A stretch of 64,000 nucleotides of DNA from NCBI GenBank assembly GCA_041183125.1, contig JBEGMH010000344.1:1-64000 (forward strand), read 5' to 3'. The DNA is from JADJPL01 sp041183125. Its GTDB lineage: Bacteria; Bacteroidota; Bacteroidia; Chitinophagales; Saprospiraceae. Under the pieces are notes generated by a model. That model saw only the letters and a list, made by a program, of their open reading frames with translations, did no database searches and was not told the DNA's origin. Both the position numbers and the translations under genes were made by a program. Shown here piece by piece: positions 44,742-53,003 of the stretch (the stretch's first letter is position 1; every line of letters starts with the position of its first letter).

Positions 44742-46316
44742 ATGAAAAATAAATTCGTTAGAATCGGGTTGGTCCTTTCAGGCCTCCTCGTGCTCAATGC
44801 TTGTAACGAGGATAATCTCACCCAACTGAACGTCAACGAGAACGCGGTGACCTCGATGGATCCCGCCTTCTTGCTCACCACGGCGACTTTGCGCATCGGT
44901 GGCGAATATGAGAATACCCGCGCCAATATGCTGTACGCGGCCACCATGATCCAGCACACCGCTTCCACGGCTGGCTACTTCAGCGGCGACAAGTACTACT
45001 ACAACGCGCAGTACAGCGGTGCCTACATGGAAACGCACTTCACCGGCGTCATCCGCTTGTATTCGAACATCATCGAACAAACCAAAGGGGATGCTACCCG
45101 CGCCAACCTGAACGCGGTCGCTACCATCCTCCGCGCATTCGACCTGCACCGCCTCACCGACCTGCACGGGGACATCCCCTACACGCAGGCAGGCTATGGC
45201 TTGCAGAGCCCGGACAACTGGTTCCCTACGTATGAGGCCCAGAAAGACGTTTATGCGGCTATCGTACGCGATGTCAAGGCAGCCCGCGACAAGCTCAATC
45301 CCAGCGGCGATAAGCTCGGCGCCCAGGATGTCATCTACGGCGGCGATATTGCCAAGTGGAAGAAGTTCGCCAATGCGCTGCTCATGCGCGTCGGCATGCG
45401 TATGCAGAAAGTGGATGCCAATACTGGCAAAGCGATCTTCGCAGAGGCATACTCCTCCGGTACGTTCTCTTCCAACGCCGACAACGGTACCATCAAGTAC
45501 CTGAACGGCCCGCAAGGCCACAACCGGAACGGCCTCAACGACGGCTACTGGAACACGTATAAGTACTCCCGCGATTGCAAGGTCAGCGAAACGTTCGTCA
45601 ACTGGATGAAAGCCACCAACGACCCGCGCCTGATGATCGTCACCGGCGGTACGGGCAACCCGGAAGTCAGCTCGACCTGGAACACGGACCCGGCCGCACA
45701 ACGCGGCCTGCCCAACGGCTATACGAGTACTACCCTGCTCAACGTGCTCTCTGCCGCTGACAAGACGACGTTCCAGACGCCCGGCGTCGGCACCCGCATG
45801 TTCTCCATGCTGAACATCAAGTATATGGACTGGGAAGATCCGTACTACCTCATCTCCTACGCAGAAACGGAACTGCTCGCCGCTGAAGCGGCTGTCCGCG
45901 GCTGGATCACAGCCAATGCAGAAACGCACTTCAACAATGGGGTACGCGGTGCCATCCAGGCCTGGACGGCATTCGATGCTTCCTTCGCCCGTCCCGCAGC
46001 TGACATCGATGCCTACATCGCCGGCCGCAAGTTTGCCGCCGCCGCTACGGAAGACAAAATCCGCCTCATCGGCGAAGAGTTCTGGGCAGCTACCTTCCTC
46101 AACGACATGGAATCCTACGCCAACTGGAGAAGGGTCGGCTATCCGGTGCTCACGCCGACGAAAGATGCCAACGCGTTCGAGGGCAACGTCATCCCGCGCC
46201 GTTTGATCTACTGGGAAAACGAAGCAGGTTCCAACCCTGCCAACTACACCGCCGCCGTAAACCGCATGGGAGGCGACAAGTTCTCCACCCGCGTGTGGTG
46301 GGACGGTGGGAAATAA
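44742..46316 (+). CDS. SusD/RagB-type outer-membrane lipoprotein (SusD-like_2 group)
   Basis: This 524-residue partner of the SusC protein starts at 44742 with a lipoprotein signal (VLSGLLVLNAC, lipid site C21). Its body has the four TPR-like helix pairs and the typical SusD-like_2 phrases AFDLHRLTDLHGDIPYTQAG, KWKKFANALLMRVGMRM and LISYAETELLAAEAAVRGW. It caps the SusC barrel and binds the ligand, which is unknown. It shares the C-ending codon bias of susC. A strong intrinsic terminator lies 43 bp after its stop, so susC-susD form a closed two-gene operon. Confidence 0.94.
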   Translation: MKNKFVRIGLVLSGLLVLNACNEDNLTQLNVNENAVTSMDPAFLLTTATLRIGGEYENTRANMLYAATMIQHTASTAGYFSGDKYYYNAQYSGAYMETHFTGVIRLYSNIIEQTKGDATRANLNAVATILRAFDLHRLTDLHGDIPYTQAGYGLQSPDNWFPTYEAQKDVYAAIVRDVKAARDKLNPSGDKLGAQDVIYGGDIAKWKKFANALLMRVGMRMQKVDANTGKAIFAEAYSSGTFSSNADNGTIKYLNGPQGHNRNGLNDGYWNTYKYSRDCKVSETFVNWMKATNDPRLMIVTGGTGNPEVSSTWNTDPAAQRGLPNGYTSTTLLNVLSAADKTTFQTPGVGTRMFSMLNIKYMDWEDPYYLISYAETELLAAEAAVRGWITANAETHFNNGVRGAIQAWTAFDASFARPAADIDAYIAGRKFAAAATEDKIRLIGEEFWAATFLNDMESYANWRRVGYPVLTPTKDANAFEGNVIPRRLIYWENEAGSNPANYTAAVNRMGGDKFSTRVWWDGGK

Positions 46317-46358
46317 TCGTTCCAGGGCATAAGGGGACTCACTCCCTATGAACCCCGA

Positions 46359-46396
46359 CGCGCCCTTTTTCCTCCGGGAAAAAGGGCGCGTTTTTT
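46359..46396 (+). terminator. intrinsic terminator after susD
   Basis: A perfect 14-bp stem (CGCGCCCTTTTTCC, loop TCCG, exact complement) is followed by six T. It is the clearest rho-independent terminator in the window and separates susC-susD from the CRTAC1-like gene. Confidence 0.93.
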
Positions 46397-46408
46397 CATA
46401 AAAAATAC

Positions 46409-46416
46409 TACCTTTC
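46409..46416 (+). promoter_or_regulatory. possible -7 box for the CRTAC1-like gene
   Basis: TACCTTTC is one base from TAnnTTTG. The T-run of the terminator is at the -33 distance. It would let the CRTAC1/haloperoxidase pair start a separate transcript. Confidence 0.35.
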
Positions 46417-46457
46417 GTCCCGGATAAACCCCATAAAACCAATCCAACCTTCTGTGT

Positions 46458-49400
46458 ATGGGACATCTTCCAAAATACTTCTTCCCCCTCAGTGTCTTGT
46501 ATATTGCACTCTGCGCCGGTGCCAAAATCCAGGCACAGCCTTTGTTCCAGTCCATGCCCGCCGCCTCTACGGGCATTACTTTCGAAAACACCCTGCCGGA
46601 AACCCCCGAACTCAACATCATCACCTACGAGTACTTCTACAACGGAGGAGGCGTAGGCGCCGGGGATTTCAACAAGGACGGATGGATAGACCTGTACTTC
46701 ACCTCCAACCTCGGGCCCAACAAGCTGTTTGTCAACCGGGGAGGTTTCCGTTTTGAGGACATCACTAAAAAAGCAGGCGTCGAAGGCAGCCGGGGCTGGA
46801 ATACCGGGGTCTCCGTGGCCGATGTGAACGGCGACGGGTGGCTCGATATCTATGTTTGCCGATCCGGTGAAGTAGCTCCTGAAAAAAGAAAAAACCTGCT
46901 CTTTATCAACAACGGGGACCTGACCTTTACGGAAAAAGCCGCCGAAATGGGCCTCGACGACTCCGGACACAGCACCATGGCCGCTTTTTTCGACATGGAC
47001 CGCGACGGGGACCTCGATGCCTACGTGCTCAACCACAACATCAAACAGTTCCGGAACTTCGATGCTGCGTTCGTGAAAAACCAAATCGATCCCGACGCGG
47101 GCGACCACTTGTATGAAAACCGCAACGGCGTTTTTCATCCCATCACCCAGCAGGCAGGTATCAAGTCAAACCCCTTGGGCTATGGCCTCGGGTTGAACAT
47201 CTCGGATATCAACGGCGACGGATGGCCGGATATCTACGTGTCCAACGACTATGTGGAAGAAGATTACCTCTATCTCAACAACCAGAACGGCACCTTCCGG
47301 GAGGTGCTCAAGGAACAATTGCCCCATATCTCCAACTTTTCTATGGGCCTGGATATCGCAGATGTCAACAACGACGGTTGGCCCGATATTTTCACCCTCG
47401 ACATGCTTCCGCGCGACAACGAACGCCAAAAGCTCTTGTACGCCCCCGACAACTTCGAGCTGTACAACAACATGGTGGAAAACGGGTTCCACCACCAGTT
47501 GATGCGCAACATGCTCCACCTGAACAACGGCAACGGCACCTTCAGCGAAATCGGCCAATTTGCCGGCATTTCCAACACCGACTGGAGCTGGTCTGCCCTG
47601 TTTGCCGATTACAACAACGATGGCCGCAAAGACCTATTCGTGACGAATGGCTATGGTAGGGACATGATCAACCGGGACTTCATGAAGTTCTACGCCAACG
47701 AACGCCTCAAACACCTGCAAGGCAGTACGGATGATAAAATGTTTGGCATGCTTCAGTCCATCCGCTCAACCCCTTTGCAAAATTATATTTTCGAAAACCT
47801 CGAAGGGAACCGATTTGCAGACCGCACCGACGCCTGGGGCTTGGCAGGAGCCGATTTCGCACATGGAGCCGTTTATGCCGACCTCGATAACGATGGCGAC
47901 CTGGATCTCGTGTTCAACCGCATGAACGCCCCGGCAGGGGTATTCAAAAATACAGCTACAGAGACGAAACGCTCCAAGGGATTCATTCGGGTAGAACTGC
48001 TTTCCAATACGAAAAATACGAACGCATTAGGCGCAAAAGTGCGCGTATTTACGCCGGACGGGATTTACTCCTTTGAAAACAACGCCGTCCACGGGTTTCA
48101 GTCTTCTATGTCCGGGCCACTGCACATCGGCTTGCCTGGAGGAACGATTGACTCCATGATCATCACCTGGCCGAGCGGCCAGGTCCAGTGCGTGAAGCAG
48201 AACTTGAGCAGCGGAAAAACCTGGTCCTTCCGGGACAGCGACCCCTGTGTGCCTGCCTCAAATGTGGTATCCAAAACGACCCCTATCTTCCATAACCCTC
48301 CGGATACGCTGAAATACAGGCACCAGGAGTGGCTGGTCAACGATTTTAAAGTGCAACCGCTCATACCGAACATGGTCTCTTATCACGGCCCGGAGACCGC
48401 AGTGGGCGATATCAATGCCGATGGGCTGGAAGACTTCTACATCTGTGGCCCCGAGGGGCAGCCGGGTATGATTTTTCTCCAAGTGAAAAATGGGGCGTTC
48501 ATTCCTTCCAACCAGCCTGCCCTTTTAGCAGATGCCCGATACGAAGATACCTATGCGGCGTTTTTTGATGCGGATGGCGATAAAGACCAGGACTTGTACG
48601 TAGTTTCCGGTGGATACGGTGCTACAGATTCTGGCTTGCCCCTCCACGACCGCCTGTACCTCAACAAAGGGGGAATGTTTTTCGCGGCTGCTGACAGTAT
48701 GCTGCCTGCGCTCGATTTTGCAGGCTCTGTCGTGGTGCCCTGGGACTACGACCAGGACGGCGATATGGACCTTTTCATCGGGGCACGTGTGGAACAGGCC
48801 CATTACCCCAATGCCCCGGAAAGCGTCTTTTTAGAGAACAATGGCCAAGGCGTTTTCACCATAGCCTGGAAAGCCCGATTGGGCATGGTCACCCATGCCC
48901 TGGCCACAGATTTGGACAGGGATGGCCGCCTGGAATTGGCCGTCTGCGGGGAATGGTCCGCCCTTCAGTTCTTTGGGTTCCGCGAGGGCCAGTTTCTAGA
49001 ACTTTCGAAAAATATCATGCCGAACCCCCGGAAAGGCTGGTGGAACGTGCTCCACGCCGCCGACCTCGATGCCGACGGAGACCCGGACCTCATCGCCGGC
49101 AACTGGGGTTTAAACGCGCAGTTCAAAGCTTCTGACAAAGAACCGGTTGAGCTCTACTACGATGATTTTGACGGAAACGGGTACCTAGACCCCATTATGT
49201 GCTACTACATTGACGGCGTATCCTGCCCCTTCCCAACCCGCGACGAAATAACAGACCAAATCGTAGGCTTGAGAAAGAAATTCGTGACCTACGATTCGTA
49301 TGCCAACGCGACCCTCCCCAACATTTTCAGTACCGAACAAGTTGCCAAAAGCCCCCGGCTCGAAGTCAATACCTTAGAGACGATGTGGTGGGAAAACAAA

Positions 49401-49739
49401 AATGGGGTGCTCCATCCCCGAAGTTTCCCATCGGAAGCCAACTTTTCGCCCGTCCATGCCATTTTAGTACAAGACTTCGACCGGGACGGAAGCGTAGATA
49501 TCCTTCTGGCCGGCAACGTTGAATATACCCGGATACGGATTGGCCGAACAGATGCCAATTATGGCTGCCTGCTGAAAGGGAACGGAAACGGGACTTTTTC
49601 CTATGTCCCGCAGTTGGCCTCCGGCCTGAGCATACGTGGGGCAGTCAGAAGCATAAGGCCCATCCGAGGACGCGAAGGCCATACGTCTATCCTGGTGGGA
49701 ATCAACAACCAGTCCCCCTTGATTTTAAAAACCAGATGA
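46458..49739 (+). CDS. CRTAC1-like protein: FG-GAP/VCBS repeats with ASPIC/UnbV domain
   Basis: This 1093-residue exported protein has a signal peptide ending CAGAKIQAQ. The first half (about 60-420) holds FG-GAP blades with calcium-type loops (DFNKDGWIDLYF, DVNGDGWLDIYV, DINGDGWPDIYV, DVNNDGWPDIFT, DYNNDGRKDLFV). An ASPIC/UnbV module follows at about 510-600 (ALGAKVRVFTPDG, HIGLPGG, ITWPSGQVQ). The second half (about 640-1090) is another series of blades (DINADGLEDFYI, DADGDKDQDLYV, DYDQDGDMDLFI, DLDRDGRLELAV, DFDRDGSVDILL), so it is likely two beta-propellers. Such proteins occur downstream of SusC/SusD genes in Bacteroidetes, with unknown binding partner. I see no T9SS C-terminal domain. 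The haloperoxidase gene follows 37 bp later. Confidence 0.88.
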   Translation: MGHLPKYFFPLSVLYIALCAGAKIQAQPLFQSMPAASTGITFENTLPETPELNIITYEYFYNGGGVGAGDFNKDGWIDLYFTSNLGPNKLFVNRGGFRFEDITKKAGVEGSRGWNTGVSVADVNGDGWLDIYVCRSGEVAPEKRKNLLFINNGDLTFTEKAAEMGLDDSGHSTMAAFFDMDRDGDLDAYVLNHNIKQFRNFDAAFVKNQIDPDAGDHLYENRNGVFHPITQQAGIKSNPLGYGLGLNISDINGDGWPDIYVSNDYVEEDYLYLNNQNGTFREVLKEQLPHISNFSMGLDIADVNNDGWPDIFTLDMLPRDNERQKLLYAPDNFELYNNMVENGFHHQLMRNMLHLNNGNGTFSEIGQFAGISNTDWSWSALFADYNNDGRKDLFVTNGYGRDMINRDFMKFYANERLKHLQGSTDDKMFGMLQSIRSTPLQNYIFENLEGNRFADRTDAWGLAGADFAHGAVYADLDNDGDLDLVFNRMNAPAGVFKNTATETKRSKGFIRVELLSNTKNTNALGAKVRVFTPDGIYSFENNAVHGFQSSMSGPLHIGLPGGTIDSMIITWPSGQVQCVKQNLSSGKTWSFRDSDPCVPASNVVSKTTPIFHNPPDTLKYRHQEWLVNDFKVQPLIPNMVSYHGPETAVGDINADGLEDFYICGPEGQPGMIFLQVKNGAFIPSNQPALLADARYEDTYAAFFDADGDKDQDLYVVSGGYGATDSGLPLHDRLYLNKGGMFFAAADSMLPALDFAGSVVVPWDYDQDGDMDLFIGARVEQAHYPNAPESVFLENNGQGVFTIAWKARLGMVTHALATDLDRDGRLELAVCGEWSALQFFGFREGQFLELSKNIMPNPRKGWWNVLHAADLDADGDPDLIAGNWGLNAQFKASDKEPVELYYDDFDGNGYLDPIMCYYIDGVSCPFPTRDEITDQIVGLRKKFVTYDSYANATLPNIFSTEQVAKSPRLEVNTLETMWWENKNGVLHPRSFPSEANFSPVHAILVQDFDRDGSVDILLAGNVEYTRIRIGRTDANYGCLLKGNGNGTFSYVPQLASGLSIRGAVRSIRPIRGREGHTSILVGINNQSPLILKTR

Positions 49740-49776
49740 GATTAGTCCTCAACCCAACCACGGTAAATCTGCAAAT

Positions 49777-51069
49777 ATGAAATGGCGCCTCTTCCTCCTG
49801 CTTTTGGTTGCGACGAGCAGGCTCTGCGCAGCAAAAACCGATCCTGCCGCAGAATATGTGTCTGCCCTGAAACGGGTCACCGACATTATGGTCAACGACG
49901 TCACTTCGCCCGTGGCCTCTGCCCGCTATTATGCCTATACGACTTTGGCAGCGTACGAAACCCTGGCAGCCTTCCAGCCGGGGCAATATCCGTCCCTCAT
50001 CGGCTCGCTCACCCATCCCCTTCCACTCGAACTGCCCCCGGCGCAGGAAAAGGATTTGCTGACCTGTTCCAAACTGGCCTTGTGGAAAGCTGCTGCCGCC
50101 CTGTTGCCCTCTGGAAGCCAGCTCAAGCCGGACATTGACTCCCTGTCTTCCCATCTATCCAGGCCTGGGCGGATGCTCATAGACAGCGTCGTAGGCCAAA
50201 TCGTCGCCTGGGCGCTCCGGGACGGGTTCCTTCAGTTGAACAACCTCCAGCGCTACACCCCCAAGCGGGGACCTGCTTTTTGGCAGCCTACCGGCCCTGC
50301 CTTCATGGCCCCGGTAGAACCCCACTGGAATACCATCCGCACGCTCGTGCTGGATTCTGCCGACCAGTTTGTACCGCTGCCGCCCACGCCGTTTGATTTA
50401 GACAAAAACTCCCCGTTTTATACGCTTCTGCAAGAAGTATATGAGAGCGTCCGCTCCAAAAACCCCGAAAAAGAAGCTATTGCGAATTTTTGGGACTGCA
50501 ACCCCTATCACATCTCACAAATTGGGCACGTAGAATTCGGGACCAAGAAAATTTCACCCGGCGGGCACTGGATGGGGATTGCCGGAATCGCCTGTAAAAA
50601 AGAAAAACTCCCGCTGGGGCATACGGTAATGGCCCACACCTTGTTGGCGGTAGCCCTGCACGATGCCTTCATCGCGTGTTGGGACGAAAAGTACCGCAGC
50701 CACAGGGTGCGGCCCGAGACAACCATAAAGGCACACGTGGACAAAACCTGGAAGACCATCCTCCAAACGCCCCCCTTCCCGGAATATATTTCCGGGCACA
50801 GCGTCGCGTCCACGGCAGCATCCGTGGTGCTGACCCGTATTTTTGGGGCCGACTTTCCGTTCAGCGACGATACCGAGGTCGAATTTGGGTTGCCGGTGCG
50901 CAAATTCCGTTCTTTTGCTTCGGCCGCCGAAGAAGCATCCCTTTCGAGGCTGTACGGCGGCATACATTTTCGGGATGCCATAGAGCAGGGAGTCTGGCAG
51001 GGCAAAGCGGTAGGGCATCTTGTGACTGACCGGCTCGGGAAGCATTTTGAGTACCTGTCAAAACGATAA
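49777..51069 (+). CDS. vanadium-dependent haloperoxidase-like PAP2 protein
   Basis: This 430-residue protein has a signal peptide (LFLLLLVATSRLCA) and so is exported. The three vanadate/phosphate motifs of the PAP2-haloperoxidase superfamily are in place: K305-YRSHRV-R312-P, ISGHS with S339-G340-H341 (the usual PSGH with Ile for Pro), and SRLYGGIHFRDA with R391 and H397, the vanadate-binding histidine. The family oxidises halides with peroxide, or acts as a phosphatase; motifs do not separate the two, though the length and VHPO-like N-terminal helices favour haloperoxidase. It lies 37 bp after the CRTAC1-like gene on the same strand. It converges on the GH13 lipoprotein gene, whose stop is 4 bp away. 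Confidence 0.85.
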   Translation: MKWRLFLLLLVATSRLCAAKTDPAAEYVSALKRVTDIMVNDVTSPVASARYYAYTTLAAYETLAAFQPGQYPSLIGSLTHPLPLELPPAQEKDLLTCSKLALWKAAAALLPSGSQLKPDIDSLSSHLSRPGRMLIDSVVGQIVAWALRDGFLQLNNLQRYTPKRGPAFWQPTGPAFMAPVEPHWNTIRTLVLDSADQFVPLPPTPFDLDKNSPFYTLLQEVYESVRSKNPEKEAIANFWDCNPYHISQIGHVEFGTKKISPGGHWMGIAGIACKKEKLPLGHTVMAHTLLAVALHDAFIACWDEKYRSHRVRPETTIKAHVDKTWKTILQTPPFPEYISGHSVASTAASVVLTRIFGADFPFSDDTEVEFGLPVRKFRSFASAAEEASLSRLYGGIHFRDAIEQGVWQGKAVGHLVTDRLGKHFEYLSKR

Positions 51070-51073
51070 AGGC

Positions 51074-52474
51074 TCAGCGCGCATCCCCTGCTTCTAACAA
51101 GAGGTATCCCCACGGTGGGAGCTCCAATGGGTACCGCTCTTTGACGCTGCGCTTCTTTCCGGTAAAAGCATCTGTGTAAGCCCCTCTTTGTCTGGGTCCG
51201 GGATACAGCACTGTTTTTACAGGGGACGGGCTCAAATTGACCGCACACAGCACTTTATCGCCCGATTTTCCGCGAAAAAAGGATACAAAGAGTGCTTTTC
51301 CGTCATTTCGGACCTCCTGGATCGCCCCCCCATCGGCTCCGTTCCAAAGGGCTTCGTTGCGCTTTTTGAGCTGGATCAGGGTTTTCAATCCGGGTGCCAG
51401 AACGGGATGAGGGTTCCAGACGATAGTGTCTTTTTCGGTTTCCTGTAAAGGGTGGTTTAGTCCAGCCTCCTGGCCGCCATGTACCTCGAGCATACCCGGA
51501 AGCGCACTTGCCAGTACCAGGGCAGCCATAGCGGCATCCTCTTCTACCAATAGTCCCGGGGACAGCAAGCGATAGGCATCGGTGGGAAACGCATTGGTTT
51601 CATGCGCGAGATACCGTTTTAGCCCCAGGGTATCGGGGTAGCCCATGGCGATTTGCTGCACGGCCTGTTGGAAGTTGCCGGCATGGGTTGCATCGAAAGC
51701 ACGACGATGCAAGTCCCTCGATGCACCGTCAGCCAACATAAAGACCGGTTTGATCTTGTCGAGCTCCGAGCGGGCCATTTCCCAAAAATCGAGGGGCACC
51801 CATTCTGCGCGGGCGCAGCGATACCCATCAATTTCCGTTTCGGCTACCCAAAACTTGAGGGCTTCCAGCATATATTTGCGAAGCCCGGGCTTACTGAAGT
51901 CGAGCGCTACGATATCGCCGTCGTCTGTCCAGGGGGCTGGTTGGAAGGCATCCTCCGGCGATTTGAGGTACCAGTCCGGGTGTTCGCTGCGCAGGCTATT
52001 GTCCCAGGCGGTAGCGCTCGCCGGCCAATCGATCACTAAATACATGTCCAGGGCGTGGATTTTGTCCACCAGTGATTTGAAATCTTCGAGGGTGCCAAAT
52101 TCCGGGTTAATGCCGTAGTAATCTTTCACGGCGTACAAATTGCCGAGGGCTCCCTTGCGGTTTTGTTCGCCGATGGGGTGTACGGGCATGAGGCCTATGA
52201 CCTCAACCCCCATTTGTTTCAGGCGTGGCAGATGGGCTTCAAATGCCTTGAACGTGCCCTCGGGCGTAAAATGCCGGATATTGACCCGGTAGAATACCGC
52301 ACTTCTAGACCAGTCTGGATGATCGAGCTCGACGTATCGGGCTATCCGGAAGCGCGCATCAAAAACGCTGCTGTCGCGGAAGTTCCAAAGCCCGGCATCG
52401 CCCCCGTCCTCAGAACAGCGGGCCAGGGCGAACAAGGCAAGGGCCAAAGCCAGACATTTTTGAATTCGATACAT
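51074..52474 (-). CDS. GH13 alpha-amylase-family lipoprotein with all catalytic residues replaced (pseudoenzyme)
   Basis: This 466-residue protein starts at 52474 (52495 is an alternative) with a lipoprotein signal, lipid site C20 (LALFALARC). The barrel and C-terminal beta domain of Bacteroidetes GH13 amylases are easy to follow: MPVHPIGEQNRKGALGNLYA, DYYGINPEFGTLEDFKSLVD, ALPGMLEVHGGQEAGLN. The four conserved regions are altered. Region I reads DWPASATAWD (N and H of DxxxNH lost). Region II reads GYRCARAEW, with A221 in place of the nucleophile Asp. Region III reads MLADGASRD, with D249 for the acid/base Glu. Region IV reads LAHETN, with E292 for the HD aspartate. It is therefore most likely a non-hydrolytic binding protein. 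The gene lies tail to tail with the haloperoxidase. Confidence 0.85.
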   Translation of the reverse strand: MYRIQKCLALALALFALARCSEDGGDAGLWNFRDSSVFDARFRIARYVELDHPDWSRSAVFYRVNIRHFTPEGTFKAFEAHLPRLKQMGVEVIGLMPVHPIGEQNRKGALGNLYAVKDYYGINPEFGTLEDFKSLVDKIHALDMYLVIDWPASATAWDNSLRSEHPDWYLKSPEDAFQPAPWTDDGDIVALDFSKPGLRKYMLEALKFWVAETEIDGYRCARAEWVPLDFWEMARSELDKIKPVFMLADGASRDLHRRAFDATHAGNFQQAVQQIAMGYPDTLGLKRYLAHETNAFPTDAYRLLSPGLLVEEDAAMAALVLASALPGMLEVHGGQEAGLNHPLQETEKDTIVWNPHPVLAPGLKTLIQLKKRNEALWNGADGGAIQEVRNDGKALFVSFFRGKSGDKVLCAVNLSPSPVKTVLYPGPRQRGAYTDAFTGKKRSVKERYPLELPPWGYLLLEAGDAR

Positions 52475-52508
52475 GAAAATATGGAATTTTTCCATTTCAA
52501 AATCAATG

Positions 52509-52551
52509 GGTTTGTGGCGAGGAGTCAGAGGGAGTCTCCCCGCCACAAACC
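52509..52551. repeat. inverted repeat in the divergent gap, perhaps a shortened copy of the intergenic family
   Basis: GGTTTGTGGCG, one mismatch, GGAG, an 11-nt loop, then CTCC and CGCCACAAACC give a 16-position stem. TCTTTTT follows on the plus strand. The ends resemble the family ends (TTGTTGCG / CGCAACAA) with the A/T-run core missing. It lies 35 bp upstream of the GH13 start, in its leader or promoter. Confidence 0.7.
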
Positions 52552-52574
52552 TCTTTTTATGCTAAAGGCACAAG

Positions 52575-52606
52575 TTGTTGAATTTTGCTTAAAATTATTA
52601 TTTTTA
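52575..52606 (+). promoter_or_regulatory. probable promoter of the DUF4212/symporter operon
   Basis: TATTTTTA (52599-52606) resembles TAnnTTTG, with TTG at 52575-52577 (21-bp spacing) or 52578-52580 (18 bp). The start codon is 26 bp downstream. Confidence 0.4.
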
Positions 52607-52632
52607 CCCGAAACCTAAAGCCATTGTATCTT

Positions 52633-52887
52633 ATGACTGAACAGCGACTTAAAAAGTACTGGAAAAAACACCTGAACTATCTGTATTCCCTTCTTGGGAT
52701 ATGGTTTTTTGCGTCCTTCGGGTTCGGGATTATTTTTCGCAAGCAACTGGACGCCCTATCCTTCAGCGGGTTCAAACTTGGGTTCTGGTTTGCGCAAAAC
52801 GGCGCCATCTTCGCTTTCATCGCGCTCATATTCGTCTATGTGCGCCTGATGAACAGCCTGGACAAGGAGTATGACGTGGATGAATAG
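52633..52887 (+). CDS. DUF4212 small subunit of a sodium:solute symporter
   Basis: This 84-residue membrane protein starts at 52633 (MTEQRLKKYWKKHLNYLYSL). Two hydrophobic helices, SLLGIWFFASFGFGIIF and FGFWFAQNGAIFAFIALIF-like, surround a short loop with KQLDALSFSGFKLGF, the DUF4212 pattern. In the VC_2705-type systems such a small protein is encoded before, and works with, a large SSS-family permease, exactly as here. It sits in the inner membrane. An intergenic repeat copy lies between the two genes, starting 1 nt after its stop. Confidence 0.9.
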   Translation: MTEQRLKKYWKKHLNYLYSLLGIWFFASFGFGIIFRKQLDALSFSGFKLGFWFAQNGAIFAFIALIFVYVRLMNSLDKEYDVDE

Positions 52888-52888
52888 T

Positions 52889-52973
52889 AGACTGGTTGCG
52901 TGGGGATCATCAAGGGGTCAAAAAGGCCTTTTTTCCCCACTTCCCCGACCCCTCGCCAACCTCTAAAAGAGTC
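52889..52973 (+). repeat. intergenic quasi-palindromic repeat, copy 7
   Basis: It runs from AGACTGGTTGCG through GGGGTCAAAAAGGCCTTTTT to CGCCAACCTC and a final AGAGTC. It starts one base after the DUF4212 stop and fills the gap to the symporter start. It aligns almost base for base with the reverse complement of copy 6, 24 kb away. Confidence 0.8.
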
Positions 52974-53003
52974 GTTTTTTGTCTACCTTTTAATTTGGTT
53001 CCT

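Noticed and set aside
44778..47138. 786-codon open frame antisense to susD and the CRTAC1-like gene
   Set aside because: It exists because the sense genes avoid certain codons. It has no protein-family similarity, no start context, and spans two genes and a terminator.
52896..53003. N-terminal extension of the sodium symporter
   Set aside because: It only translates repeat copy 7. The similar short peptide at 28645-28860 comes from copy 6, not from shared coding.
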